Positions 41,467 through 51,000 of a DNA stretch of 64,000 nucleotides are shown piece after piece. A model generated the notes under the pieces. It did not search any database and was not told the DNA's origin. It saw only the letters and a program-made list of their open reading frames with translations. Each line of letters starts with the position of its first letter. The stretch's first letter is position 1. This stretch comes from Alphaproteobacteria bacterium (GTDB taxonomy: Bacteria; Pseudomonadota; Alphaproteobacteria; Sphingomonadales; Sphingomonadaceae), in the NCBI GenBank assembly GCA_018970445.1, contig JAGWWF010000015.1, forward strand, positions 19,549 through 83,548, read 5' to 3'. A program made the translations under genes and the position numbers.

Positions 41467-43653
41467 TCAGAAGTTGAAGCTGGCTTCGATGCCGTAACGG
41501 CGCGGACGCGCCTTGAAGACGAAGCCGCCGGGCGAGAATTCGGCGTTATAGATGCTGTTGGTCAGGTTCTGGCTGAACGCTGTCACGCTCCACCTGTCGG
41601 TGGACACGCCCAGACGGGTATCGACCAGATCAACCGGGTTGCGACTGGTGGAGTTTTCGACATCCCACCAGGTGCGGCCGATGCGGCGATAATCAACCCG
41701 GGCGTTGAGGTTGAGATCATCGGTGAGCGGACGAACATAGTTGAGGCCGGCATTCAGCGTATAGCGGCTGATCAGCGGCAGTTCATTGCCGATGCGACGT
41801 GCATCGGCGAAGCGCTTGATATCGCTGTCGGTATAGCCAAGGCCAAAGTTGATATCCAGGCCCTTCATCGGGCGCAGATTGGCTTCCAGTTCAAAGCCCC
41901 GGATCTGCGCCAGCGGCACATTGCCCAGATTCTGCGTGGAGTTGGCGGCCAGGAAGACGAAGAAATAGCTGTTTTCGGTGCGGGTGGAGAAGGCCGCCGC
42001 GTTGAAGGTCAGCAGCTTGTCGTCCGTCTGCGTCTTGGCGCCGATTTCCCAGGTTTCGGCCACTTCGGCGTTGAAGATGTCGTTCACACCCACGATGCCG
42101 TTGCTGGCCGCAACGCCGCCCACACCGGTCTGGTTGAAGCCGCCGGAGCGGAAGCCCCGGCTCCAGCCGCCATAGAGCGTGACATTGTCCACCGGCTTGT
42201 AGGTGAGCGTCACCTTGGGCTGCCAGCTCTGGAAGCTGCGCGTCCGCACCTCGCCGGTGCGGCCCTGCGGGAAGCCGGGCACGTTGGGCAGGAAGGCGGT
42301 GGGGGTGAGCGTGGTGTTCTCGCGATTGTCGCGGTCATAACGCAGCGAGGCATCGACACGCAGCTGCTCGTTGACCTTCCAGCTGGTGTTGGCAAACACC
42401 GCCCAGGCGAAATTGTCTTGGCTGTCCGAAAGGAAACTGAACTGCGGGTTGCGCGGATCGGTGGACGGGGTGCGGAACACCGGGAACACGCCCTGATCGC
42501 GATCGATCATGTTGCCGGTGGAAATGAAGCGCCGGGTGCCGACCATGTAGGAACCGACGACGAACTGCACCGGCTTGTCGGCCGGCGATTCATAGCGCAG
42601 CTCGTTCGACCAGGCGTCCACTTCCAGGAACTGGCTCTGGTTGAGATCGAAGCCAAAGAACTGGAAGAACAGCGAATCGCGGATGGGCAGGAAGTTGAAG
42701 GCATCGCCGGTCAGCACTTCGGTCAGCCGGTCATAGCTGAACACGTTCTGCACCGTGCCGAATTCGCCGCTGTATTTCACCTTCAGCGCGGCATTCCACA
42801 TCTCGCGATCATTCTGGCCACGGTTGTTGACCCGCACCGGCAGGCTGGTGTTGTTCACATCATTGACGATGTTGAAATACAGCGCCTGGGTCTGGAGATT
42901 TGAATAGGCCACGCGCAGATCGACATCCAGGCCCTCGGCGGGGTTCCACAACAGATTCCCGCGCAGGTTCAGATCCTTGATCGGATCGGCCTTTTCATTG
43001 AGGAACGTGTTCTGGATGAAACCATCGGTGTCATACCAGCTGCCCGACAGGCGGAATTTCAGATTTTCGGCAATCGGGCCCGACACATTGCCGCGCACAT
43101 AATAGCCGAAGCCATTGTCCACCCCGGCGGTGATCTTGCCGCTCAGTTCATCGGTGGGAGCCTTGGACCGGATGATGATGGCGCCGCCAATGGCGTTGCG
43201 GCCATACAGGCCACCCTGCGGGCCCTTCAGCACCTCGATCTGTTCGATATCAAACAGTTCCTGGTTGAACTGCGCCGGGTTCACCTGCTGGATGCCATCG
43301 ACGATCACCGCCACGCTGGGTTCGCTGTTGCGGGCCTGGGTGATGCCGCGGATGATGACGAAGGCATTGCCGGCGTTCTGGGTCTCCACCAGATTGACGT
43401 TGCTGGTCAGCCCGATGAAATCGCCCGGCCGCTCGATCCCGGCGGCCTGGATGGTGGTGGCGTTGAACGCGGCCACGGCGGCCGGGGTGTTCTGCAGCGT
43501 ATCGGCCCGGCGGGTGGCGGTGACGATGATTTCACCGTCATCCTTCGTCGGTTCGGCGGTCTGGGCATAGGCCGGCGCCAGAACCAGAGCCGACGTGGCC
43601 AGAAGACGGGCCAGCGGACCAACGGCGTGCCGGGTGAACTTCAACTGCATCAT
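41467..43653 (-). CDS. TonB-dependent outer-membrane receptor
   Basis: A 728-residue TonB-dependent receptor. Signal peptide ([18 protein letters not shown]), TonB box region EIIVTATRR, plug domain ([38 protein letters not shown]), then a beta-barrel ending in the outer-membrane signal SFNF. Sphingomonad receptors of this subgroup import diverse small organic compounds, not only iron chelates. A double TTCG-N5-CGAA operator lies 70 bp upstream of the start, next to an IclR gene, so it is probably substrate-induced. ATG 43653 or 43650. Head of the series with wrbA, VOC protein and hydrolase. Confidence 0.93.
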   Translation of the reverse strand: MMQLKFTRHAVGPLARLLATSALVLAPAYAQTAEPTKDDGEIIVTATRRADTLQNTPAAVAAFNATTIQAAGIERPGDFIGLTSNVNLVETQNAGNAFVIIRGITQARNSEPSVAVIVDGIQQVNPAQFNQELFDIEQIEVLKGPQGGLYGRNAIGGAIIIRSKAPTDELSGKITAGVDNGFGYYVRGNVSGPIAENLKFRLSGSWYDTDGFIQNTFLNEKADPIKDLNLRGNLLWNPAEGLDVDLRVAYSNLQTQALYFNIVNDVNNTSLPVRVNNRGQNDREMWNAALKVKYSGEFGTVQNVFSYDRLTEVLTGDAFNFLPIRDSLFFQFFGFDLNQSQFLEVDAWSNELRYESPADKPVQFVVGSYMVGTRRFISTGNMIDRDQGVFPVFRTPSTDPRNPQFSFLSDSQDNFAWAVFANTSWKVNEQLRVDASLRYDRDNRENTTLTPTAFLPNVPGFPQGRTGEVRTRSFQSWQPKVTLTYKPVDNVTLYGGWSRGFRSGGFNQTGVGGVAASNGIVGVNDIFNAEVAETWEIGAKTQTDDKLLTFNAAAFSTRTENSYFFVFLAANSTQNLGNVPLAQIRGFELEANLRPMKGLDINFGLGYTDSDIKRFADARRIGNELPLISRYTLNAGLNYVRPLTDDLNLNARVDYRRIGRTWWDVENSTSRNPVDLVDTRLGVSTDRWSVTAFSQNLTNSIYNAEFSPGGFVFKARPRRYGIEASFNF

Positions 43654-43722
43654 GTGCCTCCCCTCAAGGGCGCGGCCCTGCCGCGCCCGGCCCCTGTCGG
43701 GCCTTGGGACCGGCGATAAACC

Positions 43723-43755
43723 TTCGTCATGCGAAGTCAAGTTCGATATGCGAAT
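43723..43755 (-). promoter_or_regulatory. double TTCG-N5-CGAA operator before the TonB receptor
   Basis: Two palindromes, TTCGTCATGCGAA (43723-43735) and TTCGATATGCGAA (43742-43754), with centres 19 bp apart and GTCAAG between them. An almost identical 33-bp arrangement lies at 46011-46043. IclR-family regulators commonly bind short palindromes of this kind, and an IclR gene ends 78 bp away. Confidence 0.75.
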
Positions 43756-43832
43756 TTGTCAGGACTTTAATGCCGCACCTGCCGGCGTGTTGGCGCTGTC
43801 CTACAGGCGGAACGCCGGCGTTTCCTGGCGGT

Positions 43833-44630
43833 TCAGCGGGCCAGCGACCGCGCCAGCATCGGCGTGCGGCGCAGTTCGGCCTCGATCGTGCCCGCCGCAT
43901 CGCGCAGCAGCGGCAGCCGGGTTCGCACCAGTTCATCCTGGCTGATGCGCGTGGTGCTGGTGGAACAGTTGATCGCCGCCACCACCTGGCCCTGCCCGTC
44001 GCGCACCGGCACCGCCACCGAGACGATGCCATAATCCAGCTCGTCCAGCGCGCTGTCATACTGGCGGTCGCGCACCAGGGCCAGGCGGGCGCGCAGGGCT
44101 TCCGGCTCCGTCACCGTCCGTTCCGTCATCCGGGCCAGCGGGCCGTGGGCCAGATATTCCTCTACCACAGGCTCTGCGCTGTAGGACAGCAGCACCTTGC
44201 CCATCGACGTGGCGTGGATCGGAAAGCGCGTGCCCACCCCGGCCCCCAGCCGGATGCGCCGGTTGCTGGGCACATGGACGACATACAATATGTCCCGCCC
44301 CGACCGCACCGCCAGGCTGACCGAATCCCCGGTCGCCTCGGCCAGCGCCTGCAACGGCGGCACCGCCACGCTTTCGACATTCATCGACGACAGATAGGCC
44401 GAACCAAAGGCCAGCACTTCGGGCGTTAGCAGGAACCTCCGTCCATCCTGGCGGATATAGCCCAAGGCCACCAATGTGTTGAGGCAGCGCCGCGCCACCG
44501 CCGGCGAAAGCCCGGTGGCGGCCGCCACGTCCGAAAGGGCCATGTCGGGGCGCGTCGCATCAAAGGCGCGCAGCACCTTCAGCCCCCGTTCCAGTGTCGA
44601 GAGATATTCCGGATCCTTGTCCACACCCAT
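43833..44630 (-). CDS. IclR family transcriptional regulator
   Basis: A 265-residue IclR-family protein. Winged HTH at about residues 10-65 (STLERGLKVLRAFDATRPDM, LSPAVARRCLNTLVALGYIR), then the effector-binding domain (RFPIHATSMGKVLLSYSAEP; DYGIVSVAVPVRDGQGQVVA; AINCSTSTTR). It is close to PcaR/PobR-type regulators of aromatic acid catabolism. ATG 44630 preferred. It follows the CoA-transferase gene by 36 bp and precedes the TonB receptor, with the double operator between. It is the natural candidate to bind both 33-bp elements. Confidence 0.92.
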   Translation of the reverse strand: MGVDKDPEYLSTLERGLKVLRAFDATRPDMALSDVAAATGLSPAVARRCLNTLVALGYIRQDGRRFLLTPEVLAFGSAYLSSMNVESVAVPPLQALAEATGDSVSLAVRSGRDILYVVHVPSNRRIRLGAGVGTRFPIHATSMGKVLLSYSAEPVVEEYLAHGPLARMTERTVTEPEALRARLALVRDRQYDSALDELDYGIVSVAVPVRDGQGQVVAAINCSTSTTRISQDELVRTRLPLLRDAAGTIEAELRRTPMLARSLAR

Positions 44631-44666
44631 TGCTCTGGTGTGGCAGGCTTTGGCGCCGGCGGTCAA

Positions 44667-45821
44667 CTATTCGGCCGCCTGGGCATGCCGGCCCAGGATG
44701 GCGGCATTGTCCTGCCCCAACAGCGGCGGCGCGGTGACGGACAGATTGCGCTGGCCATCGAAGGACAGCGGCGAGCGGATGCTGCGCCATTCGCCGTGCG
44801 GGCCGGGCGCGCTGACTTCCAGGCCCAGATGCCGGGCCTGGGGATCAGCCAGCACCTCGGCGCTGGTGGCCACCGCGGCCGACGGCACTTCGGCGCGGCG
44901 CAGCCTTGCCAGCCATTCGCCGCGCGGGCGGGTGGCAAAGATCGGCGCCAGATGCGCCACCACATCGTCATAATGGGCAATGCGCGCATCGCGGCTGGCA
45001 AAGGCCGGCAGCGCCAGCATGCCGGGCTGTTCCACCGCCAGGCTGAGATTTTCCCAGAATTTCGGCGGCGAGCTCATGTGCAGCGCCAGCCACAGGCCAT
45101 CGCTGCACTGGAACACATAGGATTGGCTGACATGCGGGCGGCTATAGGCGTCCATCACCTGATCCGCGGCAAAATAATGCGTGAAATCATCAAGGTTGAA
45201 GTGGGCCATCGCCTCGAACATCGAGGTTTCAACGAGCCGCCCCCGCCCGGTGGCCTGGCGCTGGAACAGCGCGGCCATCACCCCTTGCGCCGTGTAGAAT
45301 CCGGTCATCGCATCGGCAATCGCCGGGCCGACCACGCGCGGATGCTGCGGATTGACCAGCAGGCGCAGGAAGCCGCTGGCGGCCTGGGCCACGGTGTCAA
45401 ACGCCGGGCGATCAGCATCGGGGCCGCTGCTGCCAAAGCCGGAAATGCTGGCATAGACCAGCGCCGGGTTCAGCCCGTGCAGGCGTTCCCAGTCCACCCC
45501 CAACTTCTTCGCCACGCCGGGGCGGAAATTCTGGATGAACACATCGGCATCGCGCAGCAGGGCATCGAAGGCGGCCAGATCATCGGCCTGGCGGGTATCG
45601 AGCGTGATCGATTGCTTGTTGCGGTTATAGGTCTGAAAATGCGGGGAATAAAGCGTGCCCTTGTAGGCCCGGAAGGGATCGCCGCTGCCCGGCTGTTCCA
45701 CCTTGATGACACGGGCGCCAAGATCGGCCAGCAGCATGCCGGCACAGGGCCCGGTGATGAACGTGCCCATTTCCAGCACGGTCACGCCGGCCAGCGGCAA
45801 TGTCGCCTGTTCGCCCTGCAT
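44667..45821 (-). CDS. type III (CaiB/BaiF) CoA transferase
   Basis: A 384-residue family III CoA transferase moving CoA between carboxylic acids. The catalytic aspartate is Asp170 in PAIADAMTGFYTAQG; LEMGTFITGPCAGMLLADLG and VIKVEQPGSGDPFR are family N-terminal blocks. ATG 45821. It is transcribed with the IclR gene and diverges from the citryl-CoA-lyase-like gene; their shared 242-bp promoter region holds the second double operator. Together they look able to activate an acid to its CoA ester and then cleave it (inference). Confidence 0.9.
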   Translation of the reverse strand: MQGEQATLPLAGVTVLEMGTFITGPCAGMLLADLGARVIKVEQPGSGDPFRAYKGTLYSPHFQTYNRNKQSITLDTRQADDLAAFDALLRDADVFIQNFRPGVAKKLGVDWERLHGLNPALVYASISGFGSSGPDADRPAFDTVAQAASGFLRLLVNPQHPRVVGPAIADAMTGFYTAQGVMAALFQRQATGRGRLVETSMFEAMAHFNLDDFTHYFAADQVMDAYSRPHVSQSYVFQCSDGLWLALHMSSPPKFWENLSLAVEQPGMLALPAFASRDARIAHYDDVVAHLAPIFATRPRGEWLARLRRAEVPSAAVATSAEVLADPQARHLGLEVSAPGPHGEWRSIRSPLSFDGQRNLSVTAPPLLGQDNAAILGRHAQAAE

Positions 45822-46010
45822 CACCCACACTCCCCGCAAAAACAACCCTACCCGTGGCGGCAGACCGCCCGGTGGTGGCCGCCGATGGCGCACCGGTGTC
45901 AGCCGGCGGCGCCCCCGGTGGCGGCAGACCGCTGCACCGTGGCCACAATCGGCCGCACGACAACAGCCGGCAGACACTGCCCGATCCGCCCGCTTGCCCT
46001 CCCTAATCTT

Positions 46011-46043
46011 TTCGCATATCGAAGGCAAGTTCGTATTTCGAAT
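46011..46043 (+). promoter_or_regulatory. double TTCG-N5-CGAA operator before the lyase gene
   Basis: TTCGCATATCGAA (46011-46023) and TTCGTATTTCGAA (46030-46042), centres 19 bp apart, separated by GGCAAG. The arrangement equals that at 43723-43755, with 24 or more of 33 positions alike. It sits 20 bp before the citryl-CoA-lyase-like start and 190 bp before the divergent CoA transferase. Confidence 0.75.
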
Positions 46044-46063
46044 ATTCAAAGGAGCCAGCCGCC

Positions 46064-46819
46064 ATGCGCATCGGCAAGCAGAATGCCCCCTTCACCGCCA
46101 TCTGCACATCCGACACGCACCAGATCCGGGTGCGCGGCCAGGATCTGACCGGGCAGATCATCGGCAACACCGATTTCACTAGCTATTTCTGGCTGCTCGT
46201 CACCGGCCAGATGCCCAGCGACACCCAGAAATTCTTTGCCAACGCCGTGCTGTGCGCCATTGCCGAACACGGGCTGGTGCCATCGGTGGTGGCGGCGCGG
46301 ATGACCTATGCCGCTGCACCCGAAGCCTTTCACGGCGCGGTGGCGGCCGGCCTGCTGGGCTGTGGCAGCGTGGTGCTGGGTTCGGCCGAAGTGGCCGGGC
46401 GCTTCCTGGCCCAGGTGGTAGCCGATGGCGATGCCGAAGCCGCCGTACGGGCGCTGCGGGCCGAGAAGAAGGCCATCCCCGGTTTTGGCCACCCCCAGCA
46501 CAGCGAAGGCGACCCGCGCGCCAACCTGCTGCTGAAACTGGCGGCCGACCATGGCATCGAAGGCCCCCACATCGCTGCGCTGAACGCCATCCAGGCCGCC
46601 CTGCCCGATGCCATCGGTCGCAGCCTGCCGATCAACGTGAATGGCGCCATTCCGGCGGTGATGCTGGATATCGGCTTCCCGCTCGCCGCGCTGAAGGGCA
46701 TTTCGCTGCTGGCCCGCACCGCCAGCCTGATCGGCCATCTGCAGGAAGAGACGGAGCGGCCGATCGGCTTCATCCTGAGCGGCGCGGCTGCGGCGGCGAT
46801 CAATTATGACGGGCCGTGA
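46064..46819 (+). CDS. citryl-CoA lyase-like protein (citrate synthase fold)
   Basis: A 251-residue short citrate-synthase-like protein, the length of stand-alone citryl-CoA lyases. Catalytic-region histidines and aspartate are seen in EAFHGAVAAGLLG and GFGHPQHSEGDPRA, and NVNGAIPAVMLDIG follows. It lacks the full C-terminal part of citrate synthase. Family members cleave or form a C-C bond in a 3-hydroxyacyl-CoA; next to a type III CoA transferase, cleavage of a citryl- or citramalyl-like CoA ester is likely (inference). An AAAGGAG site precedes ATG 46064. Probably induced through the adjacent double operator. Confidence 0.85.
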   Translation: MRIGKQNAPFTAICTSDTHQIRVRGQDLTGQIIGNTDFTSYFWLLVTGQMPSDTQKFFANAVLCAIAEHGLVPSVVAARMTYAAAPEAFHGAVAAGLLGCGSVVLGSAEVAGRFLAQVVADGDAEAAVRALRAEKKAIPGFGHPQHSEGDPRANLLLKLAADHGIEGPHIAALNAIQAALPDAIGRSLPINVNGAIPAVMLDIGFPLAALKGISLLARTASLIGHLQEETERPIGFILSGAAAAAINYDGP

Positions 46820-46865
46820 TTGACGGCGGGCGGGACGCACCAACGCCTCGCCCCGGCGCTGTGGT

Positions 46866-47999
46866 TCAGGGCCAGAATATCGCGCTGGCCAGCCGGGCAC
46901 CTTCGGCCATGGCGGCCATCTTGGCCCAGACCACGTCCGGATCCACCCCGCCCGAACCGGCGTGGATGGAAAAGCCGCAATCGATGCCGGCCATGACATT
47001 GTCGCGCCCCACCAGATGGGCATAGCGGGCGATGCGCTGGGCGATCAGGCCGGGGTGTTCGATATAGGGGCTCTGGCATTCCACCACGCCGGGGATGAGC
47101 ATCTTGCCTTCGGGCAGCTTCACGGTTTCGAACAGGGCAAATTCGTGGGCGTGGCGCGGGTTGGCGGCTTCGAACTGGATGGCGTGCGGGCGCGCCGTCC
47201 ACACCAGATCGATGATGTCGGCCAGGGGCACATCGCAATGGTGGGGGCCGGGATAATTGCCCCAGCACAGGTGCATGCGCATCTGTTCGGGCGCGATGTT
47301 GCGGGTGGCGTGGTTGAGCGCGGCGATGTTCAGTTCCATCTTCGCCCGGAAACCCTTGAGATCATAATCGCGGAACTGGGTGTGGCGGCCCATGGCCAGA
47401 TCGGGGCAATCAACCTGCAGGGTGATGCCGGCAGCGGCGATCGCCTCATATTCGTGGCGCAGGCCTTCGGCCAGGGCCATCACATAATCTTCGTCGCTGG
47501 CATAAAAATCGTTGCGGAAGAACAGCGCGGTGACGCCCGGCGACGCGGCCGACATGAAGGCCTGTTTGCCGGGGTGGGCGGCGATGGCGCGATTGAGATT
47601 GGCGGCGTCGATGTGCACCGCGTCCATGTCCTTCACGCCGATCGGCGCGTTGCAGGCCGGCGTCTTGCGGTGCCTGCGCCCGGCATCGCCAAAGATGCGC
47701 TGCTTGACGCCGGGAAAATCTTCCACATCCTGAAAGACATAGCTGGTACCGGTGCCGCCAAAGCCGGTCAGCCGATCCTTGATATAGGTGGCGTAACTGG
47801 GCTTGGACTGTTCGCCATCGTTGATGATGTCGATGCCGGCGGCGGCCTGTCTGGCCACGACATCGGCAACCGCCTGTTCGATACGCAGCGCCAGGGCGGC
47901 TTCGTCCACCGCCGCGCCTTCTTCGCGGGCGATGATCTGTTCCAGCAGATCGGGGCTGCGCGGCAGGCTGCCGACATGGGTGGTGAGAAAGCGATCCAT
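46866..47999 (-). CDS. cobalamin-independent methionine synthase (MetE C-domain)-like protein
   Basis: A 377-residue single-domain protein of the MetE C-terminal superfamily, which includes methionine synthase domains and zinc-dependent thiol alkyl-transferases such as epoxyalkane:coenzyme M transferase. TTHVGSLPRSPDLLEQI is the family N-terminus. Candidate zinc ligands are His and Cys in MHLCWGN, Glu in FEAANPRH and Cys in AGIDCGFS. It lacks the N-terminal half of true MetE. Its substrate is therefore probably not homocysteine-folate; a catabolic demethylation or thiol transfer is possible. It follows the P450-peroxidase fusion gene by 58 bp on the same strand. Confidence 0.85.
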   Translation of the reverse strand: MDRFLTTHVGSLPRSPDLLEQIIAREEGAAVDEAALALRIEQAVADVVARQAAAGIDIINDGEQSKPSYATYIKDRLTGFGGTGTSYVFQDVEDFPGVKQRIFGDAGRRHRKTPACNAPIGVKDMDAVHIDAANLNRAIAAHPGKQAFMSAASPGVTALFFRNDFYASDEDYVMALAEGLRHEYEAIAAAGITLQVDCPDLAMGRHTQFRDYDLKGFRAKMELNIAALNHATRNIAPEQMRMHLCWGNYPGPHHCDVPLADIIDLVWTARPHAIQFEAANPRHAHEFALFETVKLPEGKMLIPGVVECQSPYIEHPGLIAQRIARYAHLVGRDNVMAGIDCGFSIHAGSGGVDPDVVWAKMAAMAEGARLASAIFWP

Positions 48000-48057
48000 G
48001 GTTCCCCCTGTGGTTGCCGGCGCGCATAAACAAGCGCCGTCGCCAGTGCCAGCACAA

Positions 48058-51000
48058 TCAGCGCGGCTGCGCCAGCCAGCGCAGGGCCGCCCGGCCGGGC
48101 AGGAAGAAATAGCCGCCGCCTTTCAGCGTGACCCATTGCGCAAGGCCCAACAGGCGCACCGGGCCGGTGGCGGTGGGCACGGTGAACGCGCCCTGCCCCA
48201 GCAGCGGATCAATCTCGCCGGCCAGGCCGTGGAAGCTGGGGCCGTTGAGCCAGCGCTGCTGCACGAATTCGAACTGGCGTTCGATATCGGCACAGATGGC
48301 GGTGAACATCAGGCCGCGTTCGCCATCCAGCCGATAGGGCCGGCCCCGGCGGACCAGCCGATGGCGGTTGACGGTGGCCAGGCTTTCGGGATCGCCGATA
48401 TCCAGCCCGTCACGCGGGTTGGCCCGGCGGATATGGCTGCCCAGCGGGCAGGCCAGGCCCTGCGGATCTTCGGCGGCAAAGCTGAAATCGTTGCGCGCGT
48501 CGGTTGTGCCGGCCGGGCCGGCGCGATCGATCAGCGGCGTGCCATCGGGCCAGCGGCCGATGATCTTGGCCGCCACCCACGGGCCATCGATGGCCTGGCC
48601 GATGCTGGCGGCCAGATGCGGGCAGCGGCCATTGAGATCGGCCGCGGCCGCCGCGGTGCCGGCGGCAAAGCCTTCGACGTTCTGGGCCAGCCGGCGCACC
48701 ACCAGAAAACTGCCGTTGCGGCCGAAATCGCGAAAGGCCGGCGGATCATCGGGGGTGAAATCGGGATAGGGCCGCGCCGGCGGATTGGCGGCGGGCAGCA
48801 GACCCAGCGGATCATGGCCCGATTCCAGCCGCAGCGGCGGCGCGACATAGCCCTGGTTGCTGGGGTGGCCCAGCAGCAGTTCGCCGGCTGCCATCTGATC
48901 GGTGGCGGGGCGGCGGCGCCAATCGCCGGTGTGGCGGATGACCGGCTGGGAAATGCCGTCGCGGAAACCGAAATGATCATGTTCCAGGCTGTCGGGATCA
49001 GGGCCATTGCCGCTGGGGCCGGTGATGATCACCTCTGCCCCCGGCACGATGGCCTGCACGGCGGCGATGGCGCCGGCCAGCCGCTGAGGCGTGTCGCAGG
49101 CCAGAATCAGGCAGGCATCGGCGGCATCATAGCTGGCAAGGCCGGCGGCATCCCAATCCCCCGGATCGCCCAAAATGGTCGCCCGCGCCGGCATGCCGGC
49201 CATGAAGGCGAGCGGGAAACTGGCCAGGCCATGGGCGCTGTCGGGGCCGGGCAGGCCCAGCCGGGACAGGCCAGCCGCCGACAGCGCCAGGCTGGCGGTG
49301 GCAGCCAGGCGCGGGGCGCCCGACGGCAGATCGCCAAATGTGATCGGCGGCAGATCGGCTTCACCGGCGATCAGGCGGGCCAGCGCGGCGTTGGGCGCAG
49401 CGGCCGGCAGGCGCAGGAAGATGTGCGCGCCGTGCACCAGGCTGCCCATGGCGCGGAACACGATGCTCTGCACCTGGGCGGTATCCACCATATCGGCAGG
49501 GCGCGGGGCGCTGCCCAGCAGGCTGAGCAGATCCTGCGCGGCGGCGTCATCGGCGGTGCGGGCCAGGCCGTGGTGGATCAGCGCCTGCGCGCGGATGCGA
49601 TCCAGCGTCAGATCGGGCAGCGCGCTGTACCAGACATGGGTGAGCCGCTGCTGCCGGCGCACCCAGCGCTTGAACAGATCGCCGTTCTTCGCGCCTTCGC
49701 CGATCAGGTTGCGGGCGGGCGGGAAGCCGATGCCATGGCTCCAGGCCGCGGTCTGGCCTTCGTGGGCCTTGGTGATGAAATCTTCGAGATAGGATTCCCA
49801 GGTGCCATCATAATTGCTGAAGAAGATCAGCCTTTCGGCATCGGGCAGGCGCAGCCAGCGGGCAAAATGAATGGTGCCCATGGTGAGGATGAAGCCCGAC
49901 CGCGTGTAATAAGTCGCAAACAGCCTGATGCCCCACATGGCAAAGGCAAAGGTGAAGCGGCGCAGGATGCCGGGCTTGAAATCCGAACAGGAAATGATGT
50001 GGCTCTGTTCATGGCCGGGCGCATTTTCGCGCGCGGCAATGGCCAGCCGCCGCGCCAGATCGGGATCGCGCGTGTCGGGCGCGTCGCTGGATTCGAGGCT
50101 GTTCAGCCAGCGCTGCACGCCCAGCAGCGCCAGCCCCCACAGCACGGCGGAACTGACCAGCATGATCACCAGGAACAGCAGCAGCTTGATCGGCACCAGG
50201 CCCGGCGCCAGCAGCGCCCACAGGCCGGCGGCAGTCACCAGACCGGGCAGCAGGAACAGGCCAACGATCCACAGGCCGGAACGGGACGCAAGATAGCGGA
50301 TCACCCCGCCCCAGAAGCCCGGCCACTGGAAGTTGACAAAGGGCAGGCGTTGCCGGCCGGGCACGAACAGCAGCGGGCGCAAGGCGGCCGCCTCGTGCGC
50401 CAGATGCGGCGGGGCATTGGCCGGATCGGCCAGCATGGCGCGGATGGCGGCCACATCGGCCAGCGCCGGGCGGGCACTGCCGCCGGCGCTGGCCTGCACA
50501 TGATCAAGGGCGCGGCGGGCGAACCCGGCCAGCGCGTGGCGGCGGCGCTTCATGGCCATGCTGTGGCCGGTGGAGCCGTTGTAGAGCAGCCCGGTGGCGC
50601 CCCACGGCCGCGGGCGGACATCAAGGCGGTGGCCGTGCAGAAAGCGCGCCAGGCTGGCGCGTTCATCCCAGTTGCACACCCGCGCGAACAGGGCGACCAG
50701 GGCAGAAGGCGGTGCGGCAAAGATCGCTGCTAGCGCCGGTTCCTCCGCCCCGTCGGCCGAGATCTCGATCAGCAGGCGCACATCGGGGCTGGCCGGCGTG
50801 CCGACATCGAGCACGTTGATCGACAGAAAATGCACGATGCCCAGCCCATCCAGCCAGTCGCGCACATCCGCGCCGGCCGGGTTGCCAAAGGCCATCAGAT
50901 CAGCCTCCAGCGCGGCCAGCGCGGCGGCGGGATCATCCACCCCGCGCAGCACCGGCACGTTCAGCGTGATCATGGCATGGGCGGCCGGGCCAGCCGGAAT

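Noticed and set aside
48000..48136. Short minus-strand frame with an apolar stretch (ALIVLALATALVYARR) between the fusion gene and the MetE-like gene
   Set aside because: It overlaps the end of the fusion gene and runs on into the MetE-like gene in another frame; a single apolar run is weak evidence.
47803..50733. Plus-strand frame of about 976 codons opposite the P450-peroxidase gene
   Set aside because: Low-complexity Gln/Gly/His/Arg composition typical of a shadow frame; the minus strand has clear P450 and DyP motifs.
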